In this document: positions 35,136 through 45,200 of the stretch, one piece after another | Layout: every line of letters starts with the position of its first letter | Numbering within the stretch: position 1 is the first letter of the stretch | Assembly (NCBI RefSeq): GCF_018137945.1 | Contig: NZ_CP073089.1 | Span: forward strand, 3,782,001 to 3,846,000 | Direction: 5' to 3' | Source of the DNA: Brevibacterium sp. W7.2 | GTDB lineage: Bacteria; Actinomycetota; Actinomycetes; Actinomycetales; Brevibacteriaceae | Length of the DNA stretch: 64,000 bases | The notes under the pieces: model-generated | Database searches by the model: none | The model's input: the letters and a program-made list of their open reading frames with translations, nothing else | Told to the model about the DNA's origin: nothing | Program-made: the position numbers and the translations under genes

Positions 35136-35172
35136 CCCCTTCCTCGGCCCATCACACGGGCCGAGGGAGGGG
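35136..35172 (+). terminator. Terminator stem after crgA
   Basis: CCCCTTCCTCGGCCC, a seven-base loop and GGGCCGAGGGAGGGG pair over 15 positions with one G-T. It lies 31 bases after the crgA stop. No strong T-tract follows. Confidence 0.65.
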
Positions 35173-35177
35173 CTGAG

Positions 35178-35285
35178 TTATACCCAAGCGCGCACGCTGT
35201 CCTGTGCATAACTTTTTACACGCCTGTGACCAGCAGAAATACATCGATGTGAGTTATCCACCGTGTGGATAACCACTGTGGACAA
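35178..35285. promoter_or_regulatory. Cluster of DnaA-box-like sequences
   Basis: Between convergent crgA and the rhomboid gene lie several copies of the DnaA 9-mer or close variants. They are TGTGCATAA at 35203, TTATCCACC at 35254, the consensus TGTGGATAA at 35264 (inverted to the previous) and TGTGGACAA at 35277. A weaker TTATACCCA is at 35178. The stretch also contains an AT-rich ACTTTTTACA. No gene fits in this gap. Confidence 0.65.
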
Positions 35286-35299
35286 ATGACGAATGCAGT

Positions 35300-36001
35300 T
35301 CAGGGCGCAGCGCCTGCGGTGGCTGTCTTCGCGATGACCACGACCGTCATGACGAGGACGAGGGCTGCCGCGACGAGCCAGAACACGAGTCCCGAGCGCT
35401 TCCGCCCCACGAGCAGGGCACCGGCGCCGAGGACGAATCCGGTGACGAGACCGCCGAAGTGCGCCTGCCACGAGACTCCCGGCACGAGGAATCCGTAGCC
35501 GAAGTTGAGGACGACGAAGAGCACGACGCCGGTGATGTTGCGGTCGAGCCGCTTCGTCGGCACGAGGAGGACGCCGATGATCGCGAACACCGCGCCGGAC
35601 GCGCCGATGTTGTTCGTCACCCAGTCCCGACTCCACGGTTCGGCGAGGAGGAGGACCATGACGGAGCCGCCGACCGCGCCGAGGACGTAGACGGCGAGGA
35701 ACCTCCAGTGCCCGAGGGCGCGCTCGACGAACGAGCCGAAGAAGAAGAGGCCGAGCATGTTGGCGAGCAGATGGACCGGCGAGGGCTGTTCGTGGACGAG
35801 GGCCACGGTGAGCAGACGCCACGGCTGCTCGACGGTGAGCGCCGGCACGTAGCTCAACCGGTGGAGGAGATCGAGTCCGGGCAGCAGCTGGAGGAGGAAC
35901 GAGAGGCCGGTGACGATCATGATCCCGGCCGTCACCGGGGGAAAGTGCACAGAGAGGGCCCGGCCGGTTTCCCGGGCCGGGCCCTGCTCTGGTGTGCTCA
36001 T
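35300..36001 (-). CDS. Rhomboid-family intramembrane serine protease
   Basis: The 233-residue polytopic protein has six to seven membrane helices. The catalytic dyad is recognisable: Ser in GASGAVFAIIG (about 147) and His in SWQAHFGGLVTGF (about 195). Upstream HLLANM and WR motifs also match rhomboid. Rhomboids cleave membrane helices of substrate proteins; the target here is unknown. The gene lies between ppiA and crgA as in many Micrococcales. ATG 36001 has no good ribosome binding site; a longer frame to 36187 overlaps ppiA and is rejected. The ppiA stop is 36 bases upstream, so the two are likely cotranscribed. Confidence 0.9.
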   Translation of the reverse strand: MSTPEQGPARETGRALSVHFPPVTAGIMIVTGLSFLLQLLPGLDLLHRLSYVPALTVEQPWRLLTVALVHEQPSPVHLLANMLGLFFFGSFVERALGHWRFLAVYVLGAVGGSVMVLLLAEPWSRDWVTNNIGASGAVFAIIGVLLVPTKRLDRNITGVVLFVVLNFGYGFLVPGVSWQAHFGGLVTGFVLGAGALLVGRKRSGLVFWLVAAALVLVMTVVVIAKTATAGAAP

Positions 36002-36036
36002 GCACCCATCGTAGGTCAGATCGTGTGAGGCGGTGC

Positions 36037-36579
36037 TCAGGCGTCCTTGATCTCGACGGATTCGATGACGACCGGCTCGACCGGCTTGTCCATCGCCCCG
36101 GTGCGCACGCCCTCGATCTCGTCGACGACCTTCTGGGAGGCGTCGTCGGCGACCTCGCCGAAGATCGTGTGCTTGCCGTTGAGCCACGGGGTCTCAGCAG
36201 TCGTGATGAAGAACTGCGAGCCGTTGGTGCCGCGGCCCATCTGCTTGCCGGCGTTGGCCATCGCGAGCAGGTACTTGCGGTCGAACTGGAGCTCCGGATG
36301 GATCTCGTCGTCGAAGACGTAGCCGGGACCGCCGGTGCCGGTGCCGAGCGGGTCGCCGCCCTGGATCATGAAGTCCGAGATGATCCGGTGGAAGCCGGTG
36401 CCGTCGTAGAAGGGGCCCTTCGTGGGCTGGCCGGTCTGGGGGTCGGTGTATTCGCGCTCACCCGTGGCGAGTTCGACGAAGTTCGCGACCGTCTTCGGGG
36501 CGTGGTTGCCGAAGAGGTTGATGGTGATGTCGCCGTGGTTGGTGTGCAGGACCGCTGTGTTCGTTGCAGATGTGGACAT
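36037..36579 (-). CDS. ppiA: Cyclophilin-type peptidyl-prolyl isomerase
   Basis: The 180-residue cytoplasmic cyclophilin catalyses cis-trans isomerisation of proline bonds. Active-site motifs are [17 protein letters not shown] (Arg, Phe, Gln) and GSQFFITT, with a substrate-channel Trp in [14 protein letters not shown]. There is no signal peptide. Position next to the rhomboid and crgA genes is conserved. ATG 36579 is chosen; an in-frame ATG at 36588 is closer to a GGAAGA sequence and could be used instead. Confidence 0.94.
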   Translation of the reverse strand: MSTSATNTAVLHTNHGDITINLFGNHAPKTVANFVELATGEREYTDPQTGQPTKGPFYDGTGFHRIISDFMIQGGDPLGTGTGGPGYVFDDEIHPELQFDRKYLLAMANAGKQMGRGTNGSQFFITTAETPWLNGKHTIFGEVADDASQKVVDEIEGVRTGAMDKPVEPVVIESVEIKDA

Positions 36580-36749
36580 GCCCCTCATTCTTCCACGCCG
36601 GCCGCGAATCTGCTGATCCGTCAAGGAGGGTTTGCACAAACCTCCAGCAGATCCGCAGGCAAATTCCTCCCCCTCCGGTAGCCCCTCCCCCCGGGCCAGG
36701 CCGTAGACTGGGGAGTGATCAGTTGCCCCCGGACTTAAGAGGATTGGGA

Positions 36750-37475
36750 ATGTTCATGTCGAAGAAGCCAGCTCGGGAACCGCTCGCGTCGAAGCTCGAT
36801 TCCGCGAAGAAGACGTCGCTCCGCTTCCTGGCCGACGCCTCGGATGCCGCCGCTCCCAAACTGCGTGAGGCAGCCGACAAGGCCAACGGTCGCGTCGAGG
36901 CATTCACCGAGAAGGCCCGCCCCCAGGTCGAGGCGCTCGCCGAGAAGGCGAACCAGCAGGTCCACGACTGGGCAGACCGGATCGAGGCCTACCGGCCCGA
37001 GGCCACCGAGCGCGCCGGCAAGTTCGCCGGGACCGCTGCGACCTCGCTCGCGGCGATGGAGACCCCGCAGCTCATCGACAACCTCGCCGTGCGCCTCACC
37101 GGTGACAAGAAGGCGATGAAGAAGGCCCGCAAGGCCCTCGCCCAGGCCGGCAAGCGGATCCAGAAGGAGACCGCGCAGAAGTCCGGCGGCGGCAAGAAGG
37201 CCCTCGTGTGGACGCTCGTCATCGGCTCCGCCGCCGGCATCGGCTACTACGTGTGGAAGAAGGCCCAGCCGGTCGAGGACCCCTGGTCGACGCCGCTGCC
37301 GAACAACCGCCCGGCCGATGCCCGCCCCGTCGGATCGACCCCGGCCTCGCGCCAGGGCACGACCCCGAACGTCTCGCAGGCTCCGGTGCCCGACTCGAAG
37401 GCTCCCGCCACCCCGGCGACCCCGACCCCGAAGCCGGCCGTCGACCCGACCACGGACTCCAACGCGAAGCACTGA
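36750..37475 (+). CDS. Coiled-coil, single-membrane-helix protein, unknown function
   Basis: The 241-residue product has a long helical Ala/Lys/Glu-rich region (about 10-140) with heptad-like repeats ([20 protein letters not shown]). A predicted membrane helix follows (about 150-168, [18 protein letters not shown]), then a Pro/Ala/Thr-rich outer tail of about 65 residues. No enzyme motif is seen. The architecture resembles actinobacterial proteins annotated DUF5324, which is only a resemblance. GAGGA six bases upstream supports ATG 36750. It may be a wall-associated or division-linked structural protein. Confidence 0.7.
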   Translation: MFMSKKPAREPLASKLDSAKKTSLRFLADASDAAAPKLREAADKANGRVEAFTEKARPQVEALAEKANQQVHDWADRIEAYRPEATERAGKFAGTAATSLAAMETPQLIDNLAVRLTGDKKAMKKARKALAQAGKRIQKETAQKSGGGKKALVWTLVIGSAAGIGYYVWKKAQPVEDPWSTPLPNNRPADARPVGSTPASRQGTTPNVSQAPVPDSKAPATPATPTPKPAVDPTTDSNAKH

Positions 37476-37504
37476 GCTGCCTGGGCAGCCCTGAGCTGCT
37501 CAAC

Positions 37505-37541
37505 ACTGAGGCGGACCACCTTTCCGGTGGTCCGCCTCAGT
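37505..37541. terminator. Bidirectional terminator
   Basis: ACTGAGGCGGACCACC and GGTGGTCCGCCTCAGT form a perfect 16-bp stem with loop TTTCC between two convergent genes. Confidence 0.8.
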
Positions 37542-37553
37542 CGTCTCCGCCGC

Positions 37554-38978
37554 TCAGCCCTCGGGCTCGGCCACTCGCCGTTCGGCCGCATCCGCCCGGC
37601 TGAACCCGTCGGCGTAGATCGCCCCGGGGTTGAGGATGTTGTCGGGATCGAGCGCGCGCTTGATCGTGTGGTTGAGCTCCATGACGTCCGCACCGAGGTA
37701 CTCCGGCAGCCACGGCTTCTTCAGCCGACCCACACCGTGCTCGCCGGTGATCGTGCCGCCGAGCGACGTCGCGAGATCCATGACCTCGCCGTAGGCGATG
37801 TCCGCCCGCTCCCGCTGGGCGGCATCGTTCGGGTCGACGACGAGCAGCGGGTGCGTGTTCCCGTCACCGGCATGGGCGATGACGGAGATGAGGACGTCGC
37901 GCTCGGCGGCGATCCGCTCGATCCCGGTGACGAGGTCGCCGAGGCGGGGCAGCGGCACCCCGACATCCTCGAGCAGGAGGGTGCCCTTCTTCTCCACGGC
38001 GGGGATCGCCATCCGCCGCGCGGTGACGAAGGCCTCCCCCTCCTCGGCGTCATCGGTGGCATAGCATTCGGTCGCCCCGTTCTTCTCGCACAGCTCCTCG
38101 ACGATGGCGATCTGACCGGCGGCGTACTCGCCGGGCTCGTCGGACTGGATGACGAGCATGCCCTCGGCCTCCCGGTCGAGGCCCATCTTCAGCTCGTCCT
38201 CGACGGCGTTGATCGATGCGCGGTCCATGAACTCGAGCATCGACAGGCGCATCTGCGCGCAGATGTCGAGGACGGTCTGGGTCGCACCCTCGAGCGTCGG
38301 GAAGGTCGCCACCAGCGTCGTCGGGGGCAGCTGGGCGGGCACGAGCCGCAGGGTCACCTCGGTGATGATGCCGAGCGTTCCCTCGCTGCCGACGAAGAGC
38401 TTGAGCAGGGAGAGCCCCGCGACGTCCTTGATCCGCGGACCGCCGAGCTCGATCGCCCGGCCGTCGGCGAGGACGACGGTCATGCCGAGGACGTAGTCCG
38501 TCGTCACTCCGTACTTCACGCAGCACAGGCCGCCGGCGTTCGTCGCGACATTGCCGCCGATCGAGCAGAACTCGTACGACGAGGGATCCGGCGGGTACCA
38601 CAGACCGTGTTCGGCAGCGGCGGCCTTGACCTCGGCGTTGAAGGCCCCGGGCTGGACGACGGCCATGCGGGTCGCGGGGTCGACCGCGATGTCGCGCATC
38701 CGGTCGAGGCAGACGATGAGCCCGCCCTCGACGGCGGAGCTGCCGCCCGAGAGCCCCGAACCGGCGCCGCGGGGCACGACGGGGATCCGCGCGGCGGCCG
38801 CGACGCGCACCGCGGCCTGGACATCGGCGGTCGAGGACGCGCGGACGATCGCCAGCGGCATCCCGGCACCGGGGTCATTCGCCCGATCCCAGCGATAGGC
38901 GTCCATCGAGTCCGGATCGGTGATGAGGGCGTCGGCGGGCAGCGCGTCCCGCAGGGCAGTGAGGACATCGGCCGTCAT
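37554..38978 (-). CDS. FAD-linked oxidase, glycolate oxidase GlcD/D-lactate dehydrogenase type
   Basis: The 474-residue flavoprotein of the VAO family has FAD-binding segments PVVPRGAGSGLSGGS (about 72-86) and SIGGNVATNAGGLCCVKYG (about 143-161). A VGSEGTLGIITEVTLRL block (about 200-217) follows. The C-terminal active-site cap has HAGDGNTHPL (about 365) and GEHGVGRLKKPWL (about 410). It oxidises 2-hydroxy acids such as glycolate or D-lactate and passes electrons to the membrane. GlcE and GlcF partners are not adjacent, so a single-subunit D-lactate or 2-hydroxyglutarate dehydrogenase is also possible. GAGGAG precedes ATG 38978. Confidence 0.9.
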   Translation of the reverse strand: MTADVLTALRDALPADALITDPDSMDAYRWDRANDPGAGMPLAIVRASSTADVQAAVRVAAAARIPVVPRGAGSGLSGGSSAVEGGLIVCLDRMRDIAVDPATRMAVVQPGAFNAEVKAAAAEHGLWYPPDPSSYEFCSIGGNVATNAGGLCCVKYGVTTDYVLGMTVVLADGRAIELGGPRIKDVAGLSLLKLFVGSEGTLGIITEVTLRLVPAQLPPTTLVATFPTLEGATQTVLDICAQMRLSMLEFMDRASINAVEDELKMGLDREAEGMLVIQSDEPGEYAAGQIAIVEELCEKNGATECYATDDAEEGEAFVTARRMAIPAVEKKGTLLLEDVGVPLPRLGDLVTGIERIAAERDVLISVIAHAGDGNTHPLLVVDPNDAAQRERADIAYGEVMDLATSLGGTITGEHGVGRLKKPWLPEYLGADVMELNHTIKRALDPDNILNPGAIYADGFSRADAAERRVAEPEG

Positions 38979-39118
38979 GGTTCTCCTCGGGTCCAAGCGA
39001 TGCGGCGCCGCGATGCGCCGCTCGGATGTGTCGTGGGTCTCACTCTACTTGGTCGGCAAGCCGTCCTGTGCACCGGGTGGGCAGACCGCCGTCGGCAGAC
39101 CCCCGTGAACGATGCTGC

Positions 39119-40417
39119 TCAGAGCACCTCGCGTCGGCCCGCGGGTCCCCCGGGGGTGAAGCGTCCGGCAAGGCGGGCGGCGAGGAGGCCGGCGACCGTG
39201 AACGCGAGCGTCGCGGCGAGCACGAGCAGCTGGGGTCCGACCCATCCGCCGGTCGTCGTCGCCAGCCAGCCGGCGAACGGCGGGGCGAGCGTCGCCGCGA
39301 GATAGCCCCCGCCCTGCACGCGCGCCGAGGCGGACGCGGTCTGGGCGTCGCTGCCCGCGGTGCGCGCGATGATCGAGAAGATCGCGGTGAATCCGCCGCC
39401 CTGCGCGATGCCGCCGGTGATCGCCCAGAGCACGTACTGGTCCGGGGCGAGGAGGAGGCCGACGGGCAGGGAGAGCCAGAGGACGGCGACGATCGCCACG
39501 GGCACCCACGGCCGGGCCCGCCCGGCGAGCAGCGGCACCCCGAAGGCGCCGAGGATCGCAGCGACCTGGAAGAGCGAGGCCGTGCTGCCGGCCGCACCGG
39601 CGGCGAGTCCCTCGGTGTCGGCGAGCATCGACGGCAGCCACGTCGTCGTCGTGTAGTAGGAGATCGACTGGCCGCTGAAGGTGATGACGAGGAGGGCGAC
39701 GATCGCCCGGAACTGCGGCGGCGCCTCCCGCCACGGCCGCTTCCCCGGCTCGGGCGGACGCTTCCCCGGCTCGGGCGGGCGCTTCGGCTCCGCGTCGACC
39801 TCCGCGTCGAACTCAGCGGCGAACTCCGCCTCGGCACGTCTGCGCCGGCGGAGGACGAGCAGCCAGAACCCGAGACCCGCGAGGGCGAGGATCCCCCACA
39901 GCCCGATCGCCCAGCGCCAGCCGACGAGGGCGGCCAGCGGTCCGGTGCCGATGAGGGTGACCATCGAGCCGATATTCATCGTCGCCGAATAGAGGCCGGT
40001 GACCATGGAGACCTGGTTCCACGGGACCTCGCGGCGGATGATGACGGGCACGACGATGTTGCCGAGGGTGATCGCGAGCCCGATGATCGCCGTGCCCGTG
40101 AGCACGAGCCACGTCGGCCCGACCGAGCGCAGCACCGTGCCGGCGAGCACCCCGGTGAGACACGCGAGCACGGTGGCTTCGGCGCCGAGGCGGCGGATCG
40201 TCTTCGTCGCGAGCGGCGTGGCGAGGGCGAAGAGGAGGACGGGCAGACCCGTGAGGAGACCGGCACCGGCCGCGCTCAGACCGGTGTCGGCGCGGATGTC
40301 GCCGAGCACCGCGGTCGGCGCGATGATCGGGGTGCGCAGGTTGAGGGCGAGGAGGACGATGCCCGCGACGATCCACGGCACCATCCCCGACACCGCAACG
40401 CGGCCCGGCGTGCTCAC
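39119..40417 (-). CDS. MFS transporter, CynX/NimT type
   Basis: The 432-residue permease has 12 predicted membrane helices. The CynX group signature LNLRTPI in helix 1 and the GxxxxPVLLFAL region are present. The central cytoplasmic loop (about 195-235) has an acidic Ala/Glu stretch and a perfect heptapeptide repeat (PPEPGKR twice), coded by a 21-bp DNA repeat near 39740-39781. CynX-like carriers export cyanate, nitroimidazoles or other small anions; the substrate is open. ATG 40417 overlaps the argS stop (ATGA), so it is translated with argS, an unusual pairing. Confidence 0.88.
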   Translation of the reverse strand: MSTPGRVAVSGMVPWIVAGIVLLALNLRTPIIAPTAVLGDIRADTGLSAAGAGLLTGLPVLLFALATPLATKTIRRLGAEATVLACLTGVLAGTVLRSVGPTWLVLTGTAIIGLAITLGNIVVPVIIRREVPWNQVSMVTGLYSATMNIGSMVTLIGTGPLAALVGWRWAIGLWGILALAGLGFWLLVLRRRRRAEAEFAAEFDAEVDAEPKRPPEPGKRPPEPGKRPWREAPPQFRAIVALLVITFSGQSISYYTTTTWLPSMLADTEGLAAGAAGSTASLFQVAAILGAFGVPLLAGRARPWVPVAIVAVLWLSLPVGLLLAPDQYVLWAITGGIAQGGGFTAIFSIIARTAGSDAQTASASARVQGGGYLAATLAPPFAGWLATTTGGWVGPQLLVLAATLAFTVAGLLAARLAGRFTPGGPAGRREVL

Positions 40418-42150
40418 ATCCTCTCGGGCACGCGGATGCCGAGCACGCCGAGTCCGGCCTCGAGGACCTCAAGCACCGTCGCGCTCAGGCGCAGACGCGA
40501 GTTCCGCAGCTCAGGCGTGTCGGCGACGAGGACGGGGCACTGCTCGTAGAACGCGGTGAACGACTGGGCGAGGTCGAAGAGGTACGCGGCCATCCGGTGG
40601 GGCACGGACCCGGCGGCCACCTCGGCGACGACATCGGGGAACCCGAGGATCGCGAGCGCGAGAGCCCGTTCGGCCGGTTCACCGAGGACGATCGGCGCGG
40701 TCGCGAACGCGCGGGTCCCGTCCTCGGCGTCAGCCCGGCGGAGGATCGAGCGGATCCGCGCCCCGGCGTACTGGAGGTAGGGGGCGGTGTTGCCGATGGG
40801 GGCGAGCATGCGGTCGAGGTCGAAGGTGTACGAGGTGTCGTGGGCGACGGAGAGGTCGGCGTACTTGACCGCGCCGATGCCGACGATGGCGGCGACCTCG
40901 TCCTCCTCACCGAGGGCGAAGTCGGCGCTCGAGTCCTCGAGCGTGACCTTGGCCCGGGCCACGGCCTCCTCGAGGAGGGCGGCCAGGCGCAGCGGGGCGC
41001 CGGAGCGGGTGCGCAGGATCTTCCCGTCGGATCCGAGGACGTTGCCGATCTTCACGTGGTCCAGGGATGTGCCCTCGGGAATCCAGCCGGCGGCGCGGGC
41101 GGTCGCGAAGACCATCTCGAAATGGAGGGCCTGCGGGGCGCCGACGACGTAGAGGACCCGGTCGGCGTGGAGGTCACGGGCGCGGCGGCGGACCGCGGCG
41201 AGGTCGGTCGTGGCATAGCCGTAGCCGCCGTCGGACTTGCGGATGATGAGCGGCAGGGGTTCGCCGTCGCGGCCCTTGTAGCCGTCCGGGAAGACGCAGA
41301 GGGCACCGTCGCTGATCCACGCGAGACCCTTGGCCTCGAGTTCGTCGCAGACGTCGGCGAGGTCATCGTTGTACGTGCTCTCCCCCGCGAGGTCGGCATC
41401 GCGCAGCGTGACGTCGAGGAGGGAGTAGATGCTGTTGAAGTAGGTCTTCGAGTACCCGACGAGGGTGTCCCACAGCGCCAGCGTGTCGGCGTCCCCGCCC
41501 TGGAGGGCGACGACGCGGGCCCGGGCGCGGGTCGCGAAGTCCTCGTCGCCGTCGAACTTCACCCGCGCGGCCTGGTAGAAGGAGTTCGGGTCGGAGGCGA
41601 TCTCGGCTTCCGTCGTCTCGCCGATGCCGACGTCGAGGAGGTGTTCGATGAGCATGCCGAACGGGGTGCCCCAGTCGCCGATGTGGTTCTGGCGGATGAC
41701 GGTGTCCCCGAGGTATTCGTGCGTGCGGGCGAGCGCATCGCCGACGACGGTCGTGCGCAGGTGGCCGACGTGCATCTCCTTCGCGACGTTCGGCGCCGAG
41801 TAGTCGATGACGACCGTCTGCGGCGTCGCCGGGGCGTCGACGGCGGTGGCGTCCCCGGTCTCGAGCGCGGTGGCGAGGAACTCGGGCAGGAACGTGAGGT
41901 TGATGAATCCGGGCCCGGAGATCTCCGGGGGTGCGCAGACGCCGTCGAGATCGAGGTTCTCGACGATCGCCTCGGCGATGTCGCGGGGCTTCGACTTCAG
42001 CTCCTTCGCGAGCGGCAGCGCGACGTTGGCCTGGAAGTCGGCGAACTGCGAGCTCCTGATGACGGGGTCGCGATCGGAGAAGTCCTCCCCGAAGGCGGCG
42101 GTGAGGGCCGCGGCGAACCGGTCGTTGAGAAGTGAAGTGAGCGTCGGCAT
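40414..42150 (-). CDS. argS: Arginyl-tRNA synthetase
   Basis: The 578-residue class I synthetase charges tRNA-Arg. It has the N-terminal additional domain, then NVAKEMHVGHLRTT (the HIGH motif as HVGH, about 123-136) and a central ATDLAAVRRR. The C-terminal anticodon-binding domain ends in the usual RVPERM. A typical KMSKR motif is replaced in ArgS of many bacteria, as here. Length and motifs are standard. It is transcribed leftward as the first gene of an argS-MFS pair and is divergent from the tricorn gene across 77 bases. Confidence 0.97.
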   Translation of the reverse strand: MPTLTSLLNDRFAAALTAAFGEDFSDRDPVIRSSQFADFQANVALPLAKELKSKPRDIAEAIVENLDLDGVCAPPEISGPGFINLTFLPEFLATALETGDATAVDAPATPQTVVIDYSAPNVAKEMHVGHLRTTVVGDALARTHEYLGDTVIRQNHIGDWGTPFGMLIEHLLDVGIGETTEAEIASDPNSFYQAARVKFDGDEDFATRARARVVALQGGDADTLALWDTLVGYSKTYFNSIYSLLDVTLRDADLAGESTYNDDLADVCDELEAKGLAWISDGALCVFPDGYKGRDGEPLPLIIRKSDGGYGYATTDLAAVRRRARDLHADRVLYVVGAPQALHFEMVFATARAAGWIPEGTSLDHVKIGNVLGSDGKILRTRSGAPLRLAALLEEAVARAKVTLEDSSADFALGEEDEVAAIVGIGAVKYADLSVAHDTSYTFDLDRMLAPIGNTAPYLQYAGARIRSILRRADAEDGTRAFATAPIVLGEPAERALALAILGFPDVVAEVAAGSVPHRMAAYLFDLAQSFTAFYEQCPVLVADTPELRNSRLRLSATVLEVLEAGLGVLGIRVPERM

Positions 42151-42227
42151 GCCCCCATTCTATTCGCGCCCCGCCAATGCGGTTTCCTCAGGTCAGGGAC
42201 TGGATCCACGGCTGTAATGTGGATCAC

Positions 42228-45200
42228 GTGACTTATCTTCGCTACCCCCATGTCAGTGGCGATCTCATCGCCTTCACCGCCGACGACGACGTCTGGCTCG
42301 TCCCCGTCGAGGGAGGCCGCGCATGGCGCCTGACCTCGGATCATGCTCCCGTGCGCAGTCCTCGGATCTCCCCGGACGGGACCCATGTCGCGTTCGTGTC
42401 GTTCCGCGACGGCCATCCTGAGCTCATGCTCGCCGAGGTGGCCACCGGTGCCCTGCGCCGGCTCACCTGGTTGGGCGGCTCGGTGACGACGATGCTCGGC
42501 TGGGCCGACGACGAGCACATCCTCATCGGGTCGAACGCCGGTGAGGCCGAGGTCCGCAACCACGTCATCAAGTCCGTCAGCCTGAGCGGGGAGGTCGAGC
42601 GCCTGACGTGGGGCCGGGCCTCGGGCTTCGCCCGCCACCACACCGGGGTGAGCGCGCTGTCGACCCCGTTCAGCCGGCCCCCTGCGCATTGGAAGCGCTA
42701 CCGCGGCGGCACCGCGCCGAGGCTGTGGCTCGATCGGACCGCCGACGACACGGGCGCCGGAGCGCAGTGGGAGCGGCTGCTCCGTGACGACGAGGCCTCG
42801 CTCACCGATCCCCTGTGGATCGGCGATTCCCTCGTCGTCACCTCGGATCGGGCGGCGACGTTCCCCGACAACGCGGGCGAGCAGGCGAACCTGTGGATCT
42901 GGGACGGACTGGCGACGCGGACTCCCGGCAGCCTCGGCGAGCCGCGCCAGCTCACCCACCAGACCGAGGCCGACGGCTATGTCCGGGACGCCACGAGCGA
43001 CGGAACGCGGATCGTGTGGCACTCACGCGGCGAGATCAAGGTCCTCGACAGCCTCGACTCGGACGTCCGCACCCTCGACGTCGTGCTGCCGGGGACGCAG
43101 GTGCAGCCGCTCACGCTTGATCCGAGCACCGGAATCGGCGCCATCGCCCCTGATCACGGGGGCAACGCCGCGGTGGTCGAATGGCGGGGCAAGGCCTTCC
43201 GCCTCGCTCATCGCGAAGGTCCGGCGCGGGCGCTCGCGGCGGACTCCTCGGTGCGGGTGCGCCTGCCCGTCGTCCTCGGCACCACCGGGCAGGCCGCATA
43301 CGTCACCGACGCCGAGGGCGAGGACGCGATCGAGATCCGCGATCTCGCGGGCGAGAAGGAGCCGCGGCGGATCGGGGCGGGAGCGCTCGGCCGGGTGCTG
43401 TCGCTGGCCGCCGATCCCGCGGGCAAGGTGCTCGCGACGATCTCCCACGACGGGACCGTGCGCCTCATCGAGGTCTCCGGGGGCCGGACGCACGTCGTCG
43501 GGCACTCCGGGTCCGGGGAGGCGACGTCCCCGCGCTTCTCCCCCGACGGGAAGTACCTCGTGTGGGCGCAGCCGACGCAGGGCGAGGAGCAGCTCAACCG
43601 CCTGATGATCGCCGAGGTGAAGGCCGGTCGGGAGGGCGCGCCCCTGACGACGGGGAAGTACAACGACCACTCCCCGGCGTTCACCCGGGACGGGAAGTAC
43701 GTCGTCTTCCTCTCGGACCGGACCTTCGATCCCGCGTACAACCAGCATTCCTTCGATCTCTCCTTCAACGGGGTGACCCGGCCGTGGCTGCTCCCGCTGT
43801 CAGCGACCGACCCGGCGCCCTTCGGTCCGAGCACGAGCGGCTGGGCGATCAGCGAACTCACCGACGATGACAGGAAGGCGAAGACCGAGCGGGACCAGGC
43901 GGTGACGACCGTCGACGTCGACCTCGAGGGCGCCGAGGAGCGGATCGTGCCGTTCCCCGTCTCCTCGGGCGTCTTCCGCGACCTCGAAGCCGCCGACGGC
44001 GGCGTGCTGTGGATGCGCGTCGGCGATGCCGAGGACGGGGAGATCGGGGACAAGCACTCCGGGGACACCGGGGAGAAGGCCGCCGAGGTCATCCAGTACT
44101 TCGACTTCGCCAAGCGCAAGCTCACCACCGTCGTCGACAAGGCCGATGACTACAGCGTGTCCGGCAACGGCAAGCTCATCATCGTCCGCTCCGGCGATGA
44201 CGTCACGGTGCGCCCGGCGAATCGGAAGGTCGAGGCCGATGACGACGAGAACGTCACCGTCGACCTCGGCCGGCTGCGCTTCGAGCTCGACCGGCGGGCC
44301 GAATGGCTGCAGATGTTCGAGGAGAACGCCCGGATCATGCGCGACCACTACTGGCGCTCGGACATGAACGGCGTCGACTGGGAGGGCGTGACCCTGCGGT
44401 GGCGCGGGGTCGCGGCGAAGGCGCTCACGCACGACGACCTCGTCGACATCCTCTGGGAGACCGTCGGGGAGCTCAACACGTCCCACGCCTACGTCACCCC
44501 GCCGGCGCCGCTCGGCGATGAGGCGAAGAGGCTCGGCTTCCTCGGCGCGGATCTCACACGGACGGACAAGGGCTGGGAGATCGCACGCATCCTCCCCGGT
44601 GAGACGAGCGAACCGGCGGCGAGGTCGCCGCTGCGCCAGGCCGGGGTCGGGGCAGCACCCGGAGATGTCATCGTCGCGGTGGGCGGTCAGAGCGTCGATC
44701 CTCAGCTCGGGCCCGCGCCGCTGCTCGTCGGGGCGGCGGACACGATCGTCGAGCTCACCCTGCGGCGCGGGCGCAAGGAGCGCACGGTCGCCGTCGTGCC
44801 GATCGGCAGCGAGGAGAAGCTGCGCTACCAGGACTGGGTGCGTTCACGGCGGGAGTACGTGGCGGAGAAGTCAGGGGGCCGCGTCGGCTACGTCCACATC
44901 CCCGACATGATGGCCGGCGGCTGGGCGCAGCTCCACCGCGACATCCGCCAGGCGATGTCCGCCGAGGGCGTCGTCGCCGATGTCCGGTTCAACCGGGGCG
45001 GGCACACGAGCGCGCTCGTCGCCGAGCGCTTCGCCGACCGCGTCATCGCGTGGGGCGCGGTGCGCAGCTACGACGAGATGACCCCGGATCCGGAGAACAC
45101 CCGGCGCGGTCCCGTCGTCTTCCTCGCCAACGAGTTCTCCGGCTCCGACGGCGACATCATCAACGCCCGCGTCCAGGCCAAGGGCATCGGCCCGGTCATC

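Noticed and set aside
35178..35285. Calling this oriC
   Set aside because: No dnaA, dnaN, gyrB or parAB genes in the window; a box cluster alone is not enough.
42177..42227. 17-codon extension of the tricorn gene
   Set aside because: The propeller fold starts at the GTG at 42228; the extension lies in the argS/tricorn promoter gap and has no ribosome binding site.
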